Of a DNA stretch of 64,000 nt, positions 45,941-56,328 are shown in pieces (position 1 is the first letter of the stretch; each line of letters opens with the position of its first letter). The stretch spans positions 305,771 through 369,770 of the forward strand of contig NZ_CH672405.1 of NCBI RefSeq assembly GCF_000152885.1, read 5' to 3'. The stretch is from Idiomarina baltica OS145. GTDB lineage: Bacteria > Pseudomonadota > Gammaproteobacteria > Enterobacterales > Alteromonadaceae. The notes under the pieces were generated by a model that saw only the letters and a program-made list of their open reading frames with translations, was not told where the DNA came from and ran no database searches. The position numbers and the translations under genes are program-made.

Positions 45941-47716
45941 CTATTCTTTTACGGGTACAAACTCCTGCGTAGCAAACTGTGTTGGTCGCTTGAGTTGATC
46001 AAATTGGCGCACATAGTCGGCGAAGGCTTGTGCATAGTCGATACCGGTATTGTGGGCTCGACCGCGGTCAGACAAAGTTAAAAAGGTTTTATAGCCACTT
46101 TGTCCACCAGCAATGTAACTATTAGTCACCACGCGATAGGTATCCCGTGGTCGTACGGCTTTCCAAGTTTGCTGCTCGTCATCCCACACTTTGATGTCGG
46201 AAATACGGTCGCCAAAGCCTTGCTGTAAGTTAATTGAGTACTGAATGTTCGCACCGTAAGGATAGGCACCGATATTATCGTCACCCGTTACGGCAAAATT
46301 CAGAGCCTCTTCCAAGACTTGCTTTAACTCAGAACCACTGATCTCGATCGTCATCAACGTATTGCCGTACGGTAATAACTTGTATGCATCACCTACGGTA
46401 AAGGTGCCTGGCTCGATATCGCCACGTGACCCATCACCGTTTTGAATCGCAAAATCAGCGTCAGGCGCTGCGGCTAAGAAAGATTCGGCAATTAAACGTT
46501 GCAAGCCTGAACTTTGTTGCTGCCCACACTCGGCACGACGTGGTGTGCCAATGGGTTGCGTACAAATGCGCTGTGGCACCTTAGCTAAGACTTCATTTGC
46601 AAACGCGTCAATCTGTTGTTGGTACGTATCCAACCACGCTTGCTGCTGTGTATCGGGTTCTATGCGCGTAAAAACGCCCGATTGGTCCAACGCATCAAGT
46701 ACCGGCTGTACGGTCGTTACTGCGCCCGCCTTGGGCTGTACATCAGAGCCAATCAAATAGTGCGGACGCCCCGAGCAACTTGCCACCCGATCACCATCAA
46801 AGGTGACGTGTAGCTCACCGACTACCTGGCTGTATTTATACGCATGCGCGATACAAACCGGATCGCCTTCCGCGTTGGTCACCTGCGTTGGGTAAGTACC
46901 GTCGGCATCGATACCGAACGCGCTAAAATCCCCGAGCAAAGTGTGCGAATCACCACCAATAATAACATCCACGCCCGGCAACTTGCCGGCGAAGTCGATA
47001 TCATTTTGGTATTGCACATGCGTTAATAGAATAATCTTTTCAATACCCTGCGCCTGCAGTGCCGCAACGCTACGCTGAGCTGCGGCTAATTCATCGGTTA
47101 ACCGTGTGGTTTTATCCGGGTGCGAGGTTTGCATGGTGCGCTGGGCGATCGTTAAACCAACCAGCCCAAGCGACTGCCCATTACGCTGAATAATCGTATA
47201 AGGCTGAAAAGAATCCGTTGCCGTTTGCGGTGTTAACGGCGAAACACCAATTTCGGGTTCAATATTGGCGGACAACTTGACGGTATTACAGCGCGTCGTT
47301 CCAAGCTGATCTAAAAAGGTTTTTAATCCAACATCCCCGGTATCAAATTCATGATTCCCAATGGTGAACGCATCAAAGCAGGTATCGTTCATAAAGCGCG
47401 CATCGGCGGCGCTGCCCAAGCGTTTGAAAAACACGCTACCGGTAATCGCATCGCCCGCATGTAATGTCAGGACGTTTTGATTGTTCTGTCTAATCTGGTC
47501 AATCATCGCCGTCATACGCGGGAAGCCACCCGCTTCGACTTGCCACGCCTGCCCTGCCCAATCAAAGGTTAATTCGCTCGGAGCCAGGTGCGAGTGATGA
47601 TCGTTAATATGTGCGATAGTCAATTCAAAAGGCTTCGGCGCCGCGGGTTGTTGCGGCGTAGAAGCGCAAGCACCCAACAAGCTGAGTGCCAGCGACGAAA
47701 TTACAACCTGTTTCAT
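45941..47716 (-). CDS. 5'-nucleotidase / UDP-sugar hydrolase family lipoprotein (UshA/NadN-like)
   Basis: A 591-residue two-domain phosphoesterase. It has a lipoprotein signal (SLLGAC, lipidated Cys at 17). The N-terminal metallophosphatase domain contains IAHINDHHSHL (about residues 34-44), GDAITGSVFFKRLG, GNHEFDTG and LTHVQYQNDIDFA with GGDSHTLLG. The C-terminal nucleotide-binding domain has FAIQNGDGSRGDIEPG and LPYGNTLMTIEISG, then the VTNSYIAGGQSGY end. It likely removes phosphate from extracellular nucleotides, NAD or UDP-sugars in the periplasm. It overlaps the upstream oxygenase gene by four bases (ATGA), so the two are co-translated. UshA or NadN identity is unresolved. Confidence 0.88.
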   Translation of the reverse strand: MKQVVISSLALSLLGACASTPQQPAAPKPFELTIAHINDHHSHLAPSELTFDWAGQAWQVEAGGFPRMTAMIDQIRQNNQNVLTLHAGDAITGSVFFKRLGSAADARFMNDTCFDAFTIGNHEFDTGDVGLKTFLDQLGTTRCNTVKLSANIEPEIGVSPLTPQTATDSFQPYTIIQRNGQSLGLVGLTIAQRTMQTSHPDKTTRLTDELAAAQRSVAALQAQGIEKIILLTHVQYQNDIDFAGKLPGVDVIIGGDSHTLLGDFSAFGIDADGTYPTQVTNAEGDPVCIAHAYKYSQVVGELHVTFDGDRVASCSGRPHYLIGSDVQPKAGAVTTVQPVLDALDQSGVFTRIEPDTQQQAWLDTYQQQIDAFANEVLAKVPQRICTQPIGTPRRAECGQQQSSGLQRLIAESFLAAAPDADFAIQNGDGSRGDIEPGTFTVGDAYKLLPYGNTLMTIEISGSELKQVLEEALNFAVTGDDNIGAYPYGANIQYSINLQQGFGDRISDIKVWDDEQQTWKAVRPRDTYRVVTNSYIAGGQSGYKTFLTLSDRGRAHNTGIDYAQAFADYVRQFDQLKRPTQFATQEFVPVKE

Positions 47717-48657
47717 TTTACCAAACCTATTTCGCGTAACCGTTCCATCAGATAGTCATCAGCAGTAATAGGTTCATCTTTTTGTGGATTTTCTTCAGAA
47801 ATACATGATTCCAACGGTGTAATCATCACATCCGGATTAAAATGCAAAAAGAATGGAATCGAATAACGCGATTTAGCGCTGTAAGGCATCGGAGGGTTCA
47901 CCACGCGGTGAGTTGTTGACGGCAACTGGTGGTTAGTGAGTCGTTGTAGCATATCACCCACGTTACAAATAATAGCACCTTCAATAATGGTGACCGGCAC
48001 CCAAGTACCGTCCTTCGCCAATACTTCAAGCCCAGGTTCACGCGAGCCCACCAACAACGTCAGTACGTTGATATCCTCATGCGCGCCGGCGCGCACCGAC
48101 GGTGTCCCTTCATCGATAATCGGTGGGTAATGCAGCGGACGTAGGATTGAATTACCCAAGTTGACTTTGTCGCGGAAGAAATCTCGCGGCTGGTCTAAAA
48201 ACACCGCCAACGCATCTAATACCTTGTTGCCTAGTTTATCAAGTTCTTGATAGATCAAGGTCATATCGCGCTTAAACTCTGGCAGTTCCTCGGGCCACAC
48301 GTTGGGCAGCAACTGTGGATACGGCGGCTCGCCTTCGAGCTCACGTCCCACATGCCAGAACTCTTTTAAATCGACATGTTTTGCATCTTTTGCAATCTCG
48401 GTACCAAACGGCGTATAACCCCGTGCACCACCTTCTCCAGGACGGTGATATTTCATTTTCACGTCTTCGGGCAGTGCGAATAGCTCACGGCAAGTATCCA
48501 GAGCTCGTTCAATCAACTGTGTATCAACACCATGATTTGTCAGCGCAATAAATCCATATTCTTCGTAGCCGTTACCGACATCCTTGGTAAATGCTTGAAA
48601 ATCTTCGTCGTAACGACGCATATCCACGTGGGGAATTGAGTGATTAGTTGATTGCAT
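47713..48657 (-). CDS. Isopenicillin-N-synthase-like Fe(II)/2-oxoglutarate oxygenase
   Basis: A 314-residue non-heme iron oxygenase. The N-terminal DIOX_N-type domain (HVDMRRYDEDFQAF..NGYEEYGFIALTNHGV) and the 2OG-Fe(II) domain are present. The iron facial triad is AHEDINVLTLL (His and Asp, about residues 195-197) plus a distal His in TNHQLPSTTHRVV, and the oxoglutarate-anchoring Arg and Ser lie in SRYSIPFFLHFNPD. Related bacterial proteins oxidise amino-acid- or nucleobase-like substrates; the substrate here is unknown. Coupling to a nucleotidase gene suggests, weakly, nucleoside or base metabolism. Confidence 0.88.
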   Translation of the reverse strand: MQSTNHSIPHVDMRRYDEDFQAFTKDVGNGYEEYGFIALTNHGVDTQLIERALDTCRELFALPEDVKMKYHRPGEGGARGYTPFGTEIAKDAKHVDLKEFWHVGRELEGEPPYPQLLPNVWPEELPEFKRDMTLIYQELDKLGNKVLDALAVFLDQPRDFFRDKVNLGNSILRPLHYPPIIDEGTPSVRAGAHEDINVLTLLVGSREPGLEVLAKDGTWVPVTIIEGAIICNVGDMLQRLTNHQLPSTTHRVVNPPMPYSAKSRYSIPFFLHFNPDVMITPLESCISEENPQKDEPITADDYLMERLREIGLVK

Positions 48658-48723
48658 GGGTACATCCGTAAATTGTCGAAAAACAGCAAAACAAAAGGCT
48701 GTATAGTTTAAAAAGAAACCGCT

Positions 48724-49290
48724 TTAATCACAAGCGTTGAGGGCTTCACGTACCGGTCTAAAACTGCGTCGATGAATGACACACGGCCCATATAGCTTCA
48801 GTAATTCAAGGTGACGCGCGGTGCCGTAGGCTTTATGGCGATCGAACTCATACTGTGGGTAGGTTTGGTGCCACTCCAGCATTTGTCGATCCCGCTCGAC
48901 TTTGGCGAGTATCGATGCCGCAGCGATAGTCGGTTCACTGGCGTCACCGCCCACGACAGCGCGTGCTGGCACGACGAGATCGGGTACACGATTGCCATCC
49001 ACGAGCACCTCAGTCGGAGCTTCTGGCAGCGCTTCCACTGCACGCTTCATCGCCAGCATTGACGCCCACAGAATATTGAGTTGGTCAATTTCGTCGACAT
49101 CACTTTGCGCAATACTCCAGTAGAGCGCTTTTGCTTTTATCTCTTCACTCAAGCGCTCGCGCTTTTTTGCACTCAGCTTTTTCGAGTCATTGAGTCCCTC
49201 GATCGGCTGTTCCGGGTCTAAAATAACAGCAGCGGCTACAACCGGTCCCGCGATTGGGCCACGCCCCGCTTCATCTACTCCACAAATCAT
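48724..49290 (-). CDS. rnhB: Ribonuclease HII
   Basis: A 188-residue enzyme that removes ribonucleotides from DNA and RNA primers from hybrids. The catalytic set is present: [15 protein letters not shown] (Asp-Glu at residues 5-6), [17 protein letters not shown] (Asp near 98) and [10 protein letters not shown] (Asp near 134), then HKAYGT and HRRSF. Length is normal. It is usually found near lpxB and dnaE, but here it lies next to an oxygenase gene, 66 bases away on the same strand. Confidence 0.96.
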   Translation of the reverse strand: MICGVDEAGRGPIAGPVVAAAVILDPEQPIEGLNDSKKLSAKKRERLSEEIKAKALYWSIAQSDVDEIDQLNILWASMLAMKRAVEALPEAPTEVLVDGNRVPDLVVPARAVVGGDASEPTIAAASILAKVERDRQMLEWHQTYPQYEFDRHKAYGTARHLELLKLYGPCVIHRRSFRPVREALNACD

Positions 49291-49382
49291 CGCGTAAAGT
49301 CTCTACCTTCGTTTGTTAACACTGTGATAACATTTTTCACAGCATTTTAATTTAATCATTCTAACTTTAATAAGAGGATACC

Positions 49383-50954
49383 ATGAGCGATTCTGAAACG
49401 CCTACGCCTACGGCAAAACAGTCGCCGAATACCTTGCTGAATCGGTTCCTAGATGGCATCGAAAAAGTCGGTAATAAGTTACCGGACCCGGCAGTGATGT
49501 TTTTTGGCCTACTGATTATTGTCGCCTTTGTTTCGTGGGGACTTTCGTATGTCGACTTTGCCGAACGCCACCCCGTCACCGGTGATGCCATCACCATCAC
49601 CAATCTATTAGCGAGCGATCAACTGACGTCATTCCTCACGGGGATGGTCAATACCTTTATGACCTTTGCGCCACTCGGTGTGGTCTTAGTTGCCATGCTA
49701 GGTGTCGGGGTAGCAGAACGTTCGGGTTTTATTAACGTGGGTATCAAATTGATGCTGCGTGTTACACCCAAAATGCTGCTAACCCCCATGCTTATTTTGG
49801 TTGCAATCGTCAGTCACACTGCTGTAGATGCGGGTTATGTGCTCGTTATCCCGTTAGGCGGTGTTATTTTCTACGCAGCAGGACGTCATCCACTAGCGGG
49901 TATCGCAGCCGCATTTGCCGGTGTCTCAGGAGGCTTTAGTGCGAACTTTGTGCCCTCGGCGATTGACCCCTTACTACAAGGCTTTACCGAGAGCGCTGCA
50001 CAGATTATTGACCCTTCAGTACAACTGAACCCTCTTAACAACTATGCATTCACAGCGGTGTCTTCATTGGTGGTGGTGGCCATTGGTTAGTTTTTAACGG
50101 ACAAAGTCATTGAACCACGCCTTAAAAACGTGCCCATTGATGGCGACCAAGAGGATATGCCGCAGCTTGATGATGTCACACCACAAGATAAAAAAGCGTT
50201 TAAGACAGCGGTGATGACCATGCTCGCGGGTGCCGCCCTGCTGACCTATCTTGCAGTCATAGACCAGTCACCACTCGCCGACAGCGAGGGCAATCTTGCC
50301 AGTGTGACGGCGCCCATATTTGGCATGATTGTACCGCTGATTTTCTTATTCTTCGTGGTACCAGGCATTGTGCACGGCTTTGTCGCGAAAACATTTACTA
50401 ACTCACAGGATGTCATCAAGGCGATGTCGACCGCGATGGAAGGTATGGCGTACTACATTGTCATGGCATTCTTCTGCGCGCTGTTTATTAAGGCATTCGG
50501 GGATTCACAGCTAGGCACGTTACTATCCGTCAAAGGTGCCACCTTCCTCGCTTCATTGGAGTTATCTGGTGGGGTGACCATGGTGGGTATTGTTTTTCTA
50601 GTGGCGTTCATCAACCTGTTTGTTGGCTCATCATCCGCTAAATGGGCGCTTATTTCGCCGATCTTAGTACCGATGTTGATGCAACTCGGTTACTCGCCCG
50701 ATTTGACGCAGGCCGCCTATCGAGTCGGGGATTCGAGCAGTAATATTATTACGCCGTTATTGCCCTACTTCCCACTAATCGTGTTGTACTGTCAGCGCTA
50801 TGTTAAGAGTACGGGCATTGGTACCTTAGTCTCCATGATGCTACCGTACTCGATTGCGTTACTGGTTATTTGGTCTATTTTCTTGGTTCTTTACTGGACA
50901 CTCGGCATTCCGCTGGGCTTTGGCTCAAGCTACGCTTACCCAGCAGCCGGCTAA
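49383..50954 (+). pseudogene. abgT: AbgT-family transporter gene with in-frame TAG
   Basis: An open frame of 523 codons (plus stop) for an AbgT p-aminobenzoyl-glutamate-type transporter is interrupted by TAG at 50088-50090. Upstream, 235 codons carry the usual membrane helices (MFFGLLIIVAFVSWGLSY; SHTAVDAGYVLVIPLGG; GVSGGFSANFVPSAIDPLLQ). Downstream, the same frame resumes at FLTDKVIEPRL and contains NLFVGSSSAKWALISPILVPML and GDSSSNIITPLLPYFPLI. Family members have a Trp at the stop position (a VGWFxTDKxIEPRL-like block), so one TGG to TAG change explains the break. The start follows AGAGGA. Either the gene is inactive, or the base is a sequence error or the stop is read through. Other AbgT proteins export sulfonamides or import PABA-glutamate. 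Confidence 0.85.
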
Positions 50955-52255
50955 TGACCCACGTTCAAGCGGGCGACAGCGTTCACCACGTTGTTCGCCC
51001 CTTGATCAATTTCTTCCATAATGGCGCGAATCTCCTGCATCTGTTCTTCGCCGGTTTGCGCGACCTGCTGGATCGCCGCCATATTTTCAGAAATTCGGGC
51101 AGAAACGCCCTCACTCATGGTCATTACTTGACTGATTTCAGCGGTTGCCTGCGTTGTCCGATTGGCCAACTGTCGTACTTCATCCGCCACCACAGCAAAG
51201 CCTCGCCCATGTTCACCGGCACGCGCTGCCTCAATCGCCGCATTCAGTGCTAACAGGTTGGTTTGATCAGCAAGACCATTAATGGTCTTTACCGTTTCAC
51301 TGATTTTAACCGACTGCGACTTGAGTTCTCGCACTACTGCATCCGCTTGCTCGCTCCGTTTGACGATATCAGCAGCCGTGTTCGTATTACGTTGAATACC
51401 CTTCATCGCATCTTTAACAATATGCGCCGTTTGTAGCGAAGTACTCTGAGCGATTTCAGCCGCTTCCTCAGCCTGCTGCGAAGCAACGGCTTGCTCGGTT
51501 ATATCGGTCGCAAACTTAATAATCGATCGCACTGTGCCGGTCTCATCTTTAATCGGATTATAGGTCGCTTCTAAATAAATATTCTCGCCATTTTTGCGAT
51601 TACGTTTAAACTGACCGGCTTCAAACTGACCTTGGCTCAACTTTTGCCAAAAATCAGGATGCTTTTGATAGAAACTATCATCACAGAATATTCGATGATG
51701 CTTACCCTGAATATCCTCGAGTCGATAACCCATAGTTCGGCAAAAGTTATCATTTGCCCACAACACGTGACCTTGGGTATCAAACTCAATAGCCGCCATC
51801 GAGCGGCTAATCGCTTCGGTAATCGAACGTTGTCGATTGAGCTGCTCCACCTCGGCGGTGACATCCGAAGCAATTTTCATAATACGATTCACGCGCCCCT
51901 GAGCATCGCGCACGGGAAAGTAGGTCGCCTCTAACCACAGTTCTTCACCTGTCGGCCGTCGACGCTTAAACCGACCTTTTTTCGCAACCCCCTGAGCAAG
52001 ATCCCGCCAAAACTGGCGATAGTCGTCCGAGGCGGCAAGCTCACTATCACAGAATTGCCGATGATGGCGCCCGACGATATCCTCTAATGAACACTGCATC
52101 GCGCCTAAAAACACATTGTTAGCATCAATGACGTCACCTGCTGGGGTGAAGTCGATGCGTGCGACGTGGTCATCAATTGCGTCAAACGTCGACTGTAGCT
52201 GTGAAGCGACTTGCTGTGTCGTCTCGAGTTGTTGCTTTATTTGCCGATTAAACAT
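50951..52255 (-). CDS. Soluble methyl-accepting chemotaxis protein with two PAS domains
   Basis: A 434-residue cytoplasmic chemoreceptor; the ATG at 52255 has a perfect GGAGG five bases upstream. Two PAS domains of the Aer/BdlA type occupy about 15-140 and 140-260, each with a repeated RHHRQFC or KHHRIFC segment followed by [10 protein letters not shown] or [10 protein letters not shown]. The signalling domain (about 270-434) has the hairpin tip [32 protein letters not shown]. No membrane segment is present, so it should sense an internal cue such as redox, as for Aer (FAD) or BdlA. It resembles BdlA in length and layout; cofactor binding is not demonstrable here. Confidence 0.93.
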   Translation of the reverse strand: MFNRQIKQQLETTQQVASQLQSTFDAIDDHVARIDFTPAGDVIDANNVFLGAMQCSLEDIVGRHHRQFCDSELAASDDYRQFWRDLAQGVAKKGRFKRRRPTGEELWLEATYFPVRDAQGRVNRIMKIASDVTAEVEQLNRQRSITEAISRSMAAIEFDTQGHVLWANDNFCRTMGYRLEDIQGKHHRIFCDDSFYQKHPDFWQKLSQGQFEAGQFKRNRKNGENIYLEATYNPIKDETGTVRSIIKFATDITEQAVASQQAEEAAEIAQSTSLQTAHIVKDAMKGIQRNTNTAADIVKRSEQADAVVRELKSQSVKISETVKTINGLADQTNLLALNAAIEAARAGEHGRGFAVVADEVRQLANRTTQATAEISQVMTMSEGVSARISENMAAIQQVAQTGEEQMQEIRAIMEEIDQGANNVVNAVARLNVGH

Positions 52256-52334
52256 ACTTTCCTCCGGCATTTTAGAGTATGCACTCTAAAATTTGTAACT
52301 AAGGATCCTTGCAACTAAGCGATGAACTTATCTC

Positions 52335-52751
52335 TTAAGCTTTGGATGGATTAAAGGTGATTTCCCACAAGTGGCCATCAGGGTCTTTAAAGTAGGCACC
52401 ATAGCAATGCCAAGGCTGCCAATGAGGCGGCTTGATAGACTCTGCAAAGGCATGCATAGCGCGATCAAATAAAGCTTCAACCGCGGATTCCGATTCTAAA
52501 TTAAGACTTTGCATGGTGGTACCCATGCAAGGCGAATGTACGCTATTGATCTCTAATTGGCGATTAAAACTTTCGCGTGGCCAAAGCGCAATTTTGACGC
52601 TCCCGTGCGGGGAAAAGAATGCCACCTGCGTGTCATCTTCTCGATTACCTTGCAAACCTTTATTAGGCCAATTAAATACTTGGTTGTAAAACTCAAAACT
52701 TCGATTGAGGTCATCGACAACCAAAGTGATGACACTTAGATATCCACTCAT
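52335..52751 (-). CDS. VOC-superfamily (glyoxalase-fold) protein
   Basis: A 138-residue single-chain VOC protein, with LSVITLVVDDLNRSFEFYNQVFNW at the start, FFSPHGSVKIALWPRE in the middle and HCYGAYFKDPDGHLWEITFNP at the end. The terminal glutamate in WEITFNP is the usual metal ligand. Family members range from glyoxalases and fosfomycin-type resistance enzymes to dioxygenases; none is indicated. It diverges from the EamA exporter gene. Confidence 0.8.
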   Translation of the reverse strand: MSGYLSVITLVVDDLNRSFEFYNQVFNWPNKGLQGNREDDTQVAFFSPHGSVKIALWPRESFNRQLEINSVHSPCMGTTMQSLNLESESAVEALFDRAMHAFAESIKPPHWQPWHCYGAYFKDPDGHLWEITFNPSKA

Positions 52752-52846
52752 ACGACCTTTTAAACTCCATTTAAACTAAGCTAGGCACTCACCCCAAAGT
52801 GCGCTATTCTCCGCGCCAATTACTTAACATGCACTATGGGGGGATA

Positions 52847-53740
52847 ATGGAAAACGACAAAAAGGCGTTTCTTTATGCACTTTCCGCTGTGTTGCTATGG
52901 TCTACGGTAGCAACCGCCTTCAAGATCACGCTTAACTACCTCTCCCCCCTGCAAATGGTGACCGCTGCGAGTGCCGTTTCATGCCTCGTACTGACCTTGG
53001 TGGCATTTATTCAAGGTAAGCAAGCGCAACTTTTGCTCGAGCTGCGCCGGATGCCTCTTTACTACCTTTTAATTGGTGTGCTCAACCCCACGGTATACTA
53101 CTTAGTGTTGTTCGAGGCCTACTCGTTGCTTCCCGCATCGGAGGCTCAACCGCTCAATTATACCTGGGCCATTGCGCTCACATTTATGGCAGCGGTATTA
53201 CTTAAACAAAAAATTCGTAAGCGGGATTGGTTTGCCAGCGCTCTGGGCTATTTAGGCGTGCTGGTGATTGCGACGCGTGGCGATATTATAGGACTTTCAT
53301 TCAGTAATCTAGAGGGCGTTTTATGGGCACTACTATCGACCTTTCTTTGGGCCTTATACTGGATTATCAATACCAAACGTAACGCTGATTCGGTCGTACA
53401 GTTAGTGCTTGCTTTTGGTTTATCGCTTCCGTTCTTGTGGGTAGCATCAGTATGGTTTGACGATTGGAGCGGGATTCCATGGCAAGGATGGCTGGCAGTG
53501 AGCTATGTCGGCTTATTTGAAATGGGTATTACCTTCTTGCTGTGGATGAGCGCAATGAAAACCGCAACCAATACATCACTTATTAGTAATTTGATATTTT
53601 TATCGCCGTTTATTTCGCTGATTTTACTCAACCAGATCATTGGCGAAACGATTCACATGAGCACTATCGCTGGCTTAGTACTGATTATCACCGGGTTAGT
53701 CTTTCAACGCATTCGCATTAAAAAGAAATCCCTTGGTTAA
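52847..53740 (+). CDS. EamA/DMT-family exporter
   Basis: A 297-residue transporter with ten hydrophobic helices forming two EamA repeats (about 5-140 and 150-290). The start is placed at the ATG at 52847, which has a G-rich Shine-Dalgarno immediately upstream; an earlier ATG (52799) would add an unlikely hydrophilic leader. Typical elements are YALSAVLLWSTVATAFKITL and EAQPLNYTWAIALTFMAAVLLKQ, with AGLVLIITGLVFQ at the end. Substrates of such exporters include amino acids and metabolites. It is followed by a terminator shared with the bkd operon. Confidence 0.87.
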   Translation: MENDKKAFLYALSAVLLWSTVATAFKITLNYLSPLQMVTAASAVSCLVLTLVAFIQGKQAQLLLELRRMPLYYLLIGVLNPTVYYLVLFEAYSLLPASEAQPLNYTWAIALTFMAAVLLKQKIRKRDWFASALGYLGVLVIATRGDIIGLSFSNLEGVLWALLSTFLWALYWIINTKRNADSVVQLVLAFGLSLPFLWVASVWFDDWSGIPWQGWLAVSYVGLFEMGITFLLWMSAMKTATNTSLISNLIFLSPFISLILLNQIIGETIHMSTIAGLVLIITGLVFQRIRIKKKSLG

Positions 53741-53750
53741 TGACCATTAA

Positions 53751-53776
53751 AAAAGGCGCTCTGTGGAGCGCCTTTT
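53751..53776 (-). terminator. Terminator of the bkd operon, possibly bidirectional
   Basis: An 11-bp stem AAAAGGCGCTC with GAGCGCCTTTT around TGTG is followed on the minus strand by TTTTTTAAT. The plus-strand side (TTTTCAC) is weaker. Confidence 0.85.
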
Positions 53777-53791
53777 CACTGTCTAGCTTTG

Positions 53792-55339
53792 TTAGACCAT
53801 ATTCACCAGCATGCTGGTGGGGTCTTCAAGAAACTCTTGCCAACGCTTATTAAAGCGCGCGATGGTGCCGCCATCGATAATACGGTGGTCGCCTGACCAG
53901 CTCACCGTCATCATCTTACGTGCAACCACTTGACCATTCGCATCAAAACGTGGCAACTCTTGTACTTTACCTAATGCGACAATCGCTGCTTCCGGCTTAT
54001 TAATAATCGGCGTTGCCACCGTGCCGCCAATAACACCGATGTTTGAAATGCTGATGGTACCGCCTTTCATATCGGCTTGTGGTACTTTGCCCTCGCGTGC
54101 CGCTTGGGTCAGACGTGTCACTTCATTTGCCACATCGATAATACTCTTGTTTTGTACCTGTTTTACATTAGGTACCAACAAGCCGATTTTGGTATCAACC
54201 GCCATGCCGATATTGTGGTCGTCAAAATAAGTGACTTCCGTGCAATCATCGTTGACCTGCGCGTTCATGATCGGGAACTCTTTCAGCGCCAATGACAGCG
54301 CCTTAATAAAGAACGGCATCACCGTAAGGCGAACACCTTGTTCTTTATATTGCTCTTTGAGTTTTTCACGCAATGCAATCAAGTTCGTCAGGTCAAACTC
54401 GTCCGAGTAAGTGAAGTGCGGAATGGTACTGACAGAGTTCATCATCTGCTTCGCCATCGCCGCTTTCACACCACGGATTGCTTCGGTACGCGTGCCACCG
54501 CTCTGCTGTGCTGGAGTCGTCGTTTGCTGTTGCGTACTCGCTTGTGATGCTGACTTATCACCTGCGACAAAGTCTTTAATGTCTTGTTTTAACACTCGAC
54601 CTTTTTTACCCGAACCTGGCACATCCGCGATGTTAATGCTATTTTCACGCGCTAAACGACGCACCGCAGGACTCGCAACGGCCTTACCTTGACGCGCTGG
54701 TTGCGCAGGTTCTGCCCCGCCATCAGCCGACTGACTTGGCGTGTTCTTCTGCTGCGCTTGTGCTGAATCTTTAGTCTGCTTGCTTGGCTCAACGCCACCG
54801 GCGGGTTGCAGTGCGAATAACGGTTTGTGAACCTCAGCGATATCACCTTTCTTGTGATAAAGCTTAACCACTTTGCCGTCTTCTTTAGCCGGGATTTCAA
54901 CTGTCGCTTTGTCAGTCATGACTTCGACAACGGGCTGATCTTCTTTGACCTCATCGCCTTCGCTGACGAGCCACTCAACGATTTCGCATTCCACGATACC
55001 CTCACCGATATCCGGCAGAATGAAATCAGTGGTTTCAGCATCATCCGAAGAAGCAGGTGCTGCATCGTCAGATGCCGGCGCAGCATCATCAGAAGCATCA
55101 CCTTCGGCGTTGATGCGGAATAACGGCTCGTGAACTTTTGCGATATCACCTTTCTGGTAATACAGCTTCTCAACAACGCCATCATCCTTCGCAGGAATTT
55201 CAACCATCGCCTTGTCGGTCATTACTTCAACAACCGGCTGGTCTTCTTTTACGGTATCGCCTTCGGCTACAAGCCATTCAACAATTTCACACTCGACGAT
55301 GCCTTCACCAATATCCGGCAGAATAAAATCTTTACTCAT
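53792..55339 (-). CDS. bkdB: Branched-chain keto-acid dehydrogenase E2 (lipoyl acyltransferase)
   Basis: A 515-residue E2 core enzyme. It has two tandem lipoyl domains (about residues 3-76 and 107-180), nearly identical, each with the lipoyl-lysine in VMTDK. An Ala/Glu-rich linker joins them. A peripheral subunit-binding domain (ASPAVRRLARENSINIADV, about 225-260) follows, then the acyltransferase core with the active-site DHRIIDGG (about 485-492). It transfers acyl groups from the E1 decarboxylation of branched-chain 2-keto acids to CoA. It is third in the bkdA1-bkdA2-bkdB operon, 11 bases after bkdA2. No E3 gene is beside it, so the complex must borrow the shared dihydrolipoyl dehydrogenase. 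Confidence 0.95.
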   Translation of the reverse strand: MSKDFILPDIGEGIVECEIVEWLVAEGDTVKEDQPVVEVMTDKAMVEIPAKDDGVVEKLYYQKGDIAKVHEPLFRINAEGDASDDAAPASDDAAPASSDDAETTDFILPDIGEGIVECEIVEWLVSEGDEVKEDQPVVEVMTDKATVEIPAKEDGKVVKLYHKKGDIAEVHKPLFALQPAGGVEPSKQTKDSAQAQQKNTPSQSADGGAEPAQPARQGKAVASPAVRRLARENSINIADVPGSGKKGRVLKQDIKDFVAGDKSASQASTQQQTTTPAQQSGGTRTEAIRGVKAAMAKQMMNSVSTIPHFTYSDEFDLTNLIALREKLKEQYKEQGVRLTVMPFFIKALSLALKEFPIMNAQVNDDCTEVTYFDDHNIGMAVDTKIGLLVPNVKQVQNKSIIDVANEVTRLTQAAREGKVPQADMKGGTISISNIGVIGGTVATPIINKPEAAIVALGKVQELPRFDANGQVVARKMMTVSWSGDHRIIDGGTIARFNKRWQEFLEDPTSMLVNMV

Positions 55340-55350
55340 GACATTGACCC

Positions 55351-56328
55351 TTAGTAGTTCATCGTGCGTTTAATGGCTTCGTAGATCTTCAGATGATCCG
55401 CCATATATTCTTTCTCATGGCACAATGGATAAGGAACATCCAAACCACACACGCGCGCAATCGGCGATTCAAGATACAAGAAGCATTTATCCTGTACTGT
55501 CGCTGCGATTTCACTCGCAAAGCCGCTGGTTATCGGCGCTTCTTGGCTGATAACTAAACGTCCCGTTTTCAACACCGACTCAGTGACGGTTTTTACGTCC
55601 CACGGCAAAATCGTGCGCAGATCGATTATTTCACATGAAACACCGTCTTTCTCAGCAAGTTCAGCCGCTTTTTCAGTCATTTCCATTTGTGCGCCCCACG
55701 CGAGTAGCGTGATGTCAGCGCCTTCTTTAACCACCTCAGCTTGACCGAGAGGAATCGTGTACTCTTCCTCTGGTACATCACCGGTTGAAGCACGGTATAA
55801 GCGCTTAGGCTCCATGAACAGAACCGGGTTGGGATCAAAGATACTGCTCAGCAATAACCCTTTGGCTTCGTATGGGTTACGTGGCATGACGATTTTTAGG
55901 CCCGGCGTATGTGCAAAATAGGCTTCCGGAGATTGCGAGTGATAGTGACCACCTGCAATGCCACCGCCATACGGCGTGCGAATCGTTAAACCCCCGACGT
56001 TAAACTCGTTACCTGAGCGATAGCGGAATTTAGCTGATTCGTTAACGATTTGGTCAAACGCTGGGAAGATATAATCGCCAAACTGTATTTCTGCGACGGC
56101 GTAGCTGCCTTGTGATGCCAAGCCATTCGCGAAACCAATAATACCCTGCTCAACGAGCGGCGTATTAAAGTTACGGTGTTTACCATATTTCTCGGTTAAG
56201 CCTGAGGTCGCGCGGAATACACCACCGAAACCGCCAGTATCTTCGCCGAAGCTGTATACGTTGTCGTGCTTAGCCATCGCCAGGTCTAAGGCGCTGTTGA
56301 TGGCTTGTAGTAAATTCATTTTAGCCAT
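55351..56328 (-). CDS. bkdA2: Branched-chain keto-acid dehydrogenase E1 beta subunit
   Basis: A 325-residue thiamin-diphosphate enzyme subunit. Characteristic blocks are [33 protein letters not shown], the substrate-channel stretch [42 protein letters not shown] and [13 protein letters not shown]. Together with the alpha subunit it decarboxylates 2-oxo acids from valine, leucine and isoleucine. Its start overlaps the end of bkdA1 by one base. Confidence 0.95.
   Translation of the reverse strand: MAKMNLLQAINSALDLAMAKHDNVYSFGEDTGGFGGVFRATSGLTEKYGKHRNFNTPLVEQGIIGFANGLASQGSYAVAEIQFGDYIFPAFDQIVNESAKFRYRSGNEFNVGGLTIRTPYGGGIAGGHYHSQSPEAYFAHTPGLKIVMPRNPYEAKGLLLSSIFDPNPVLFMEPKRLYRASTGDVPEEEYTIPLGQAEVVKEGADITLLAWGAQMEMTEKAAELAEKDGVSCEIIDLRTILPWDVKTVTESVLKTGRLVISQEAPITSGFASEIAATVQDKCFLYLESPIARVCGLDVPYPLCHEKEYMADHLKIYEAIKRTMNY

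Noticed and set aside
50088..50090. TAG in abgT read as pyrrolysine or programmed readthrough
   Set aside because: No pyl machinery is expected in this lineage and the position fits a simple Trp codon mutation.
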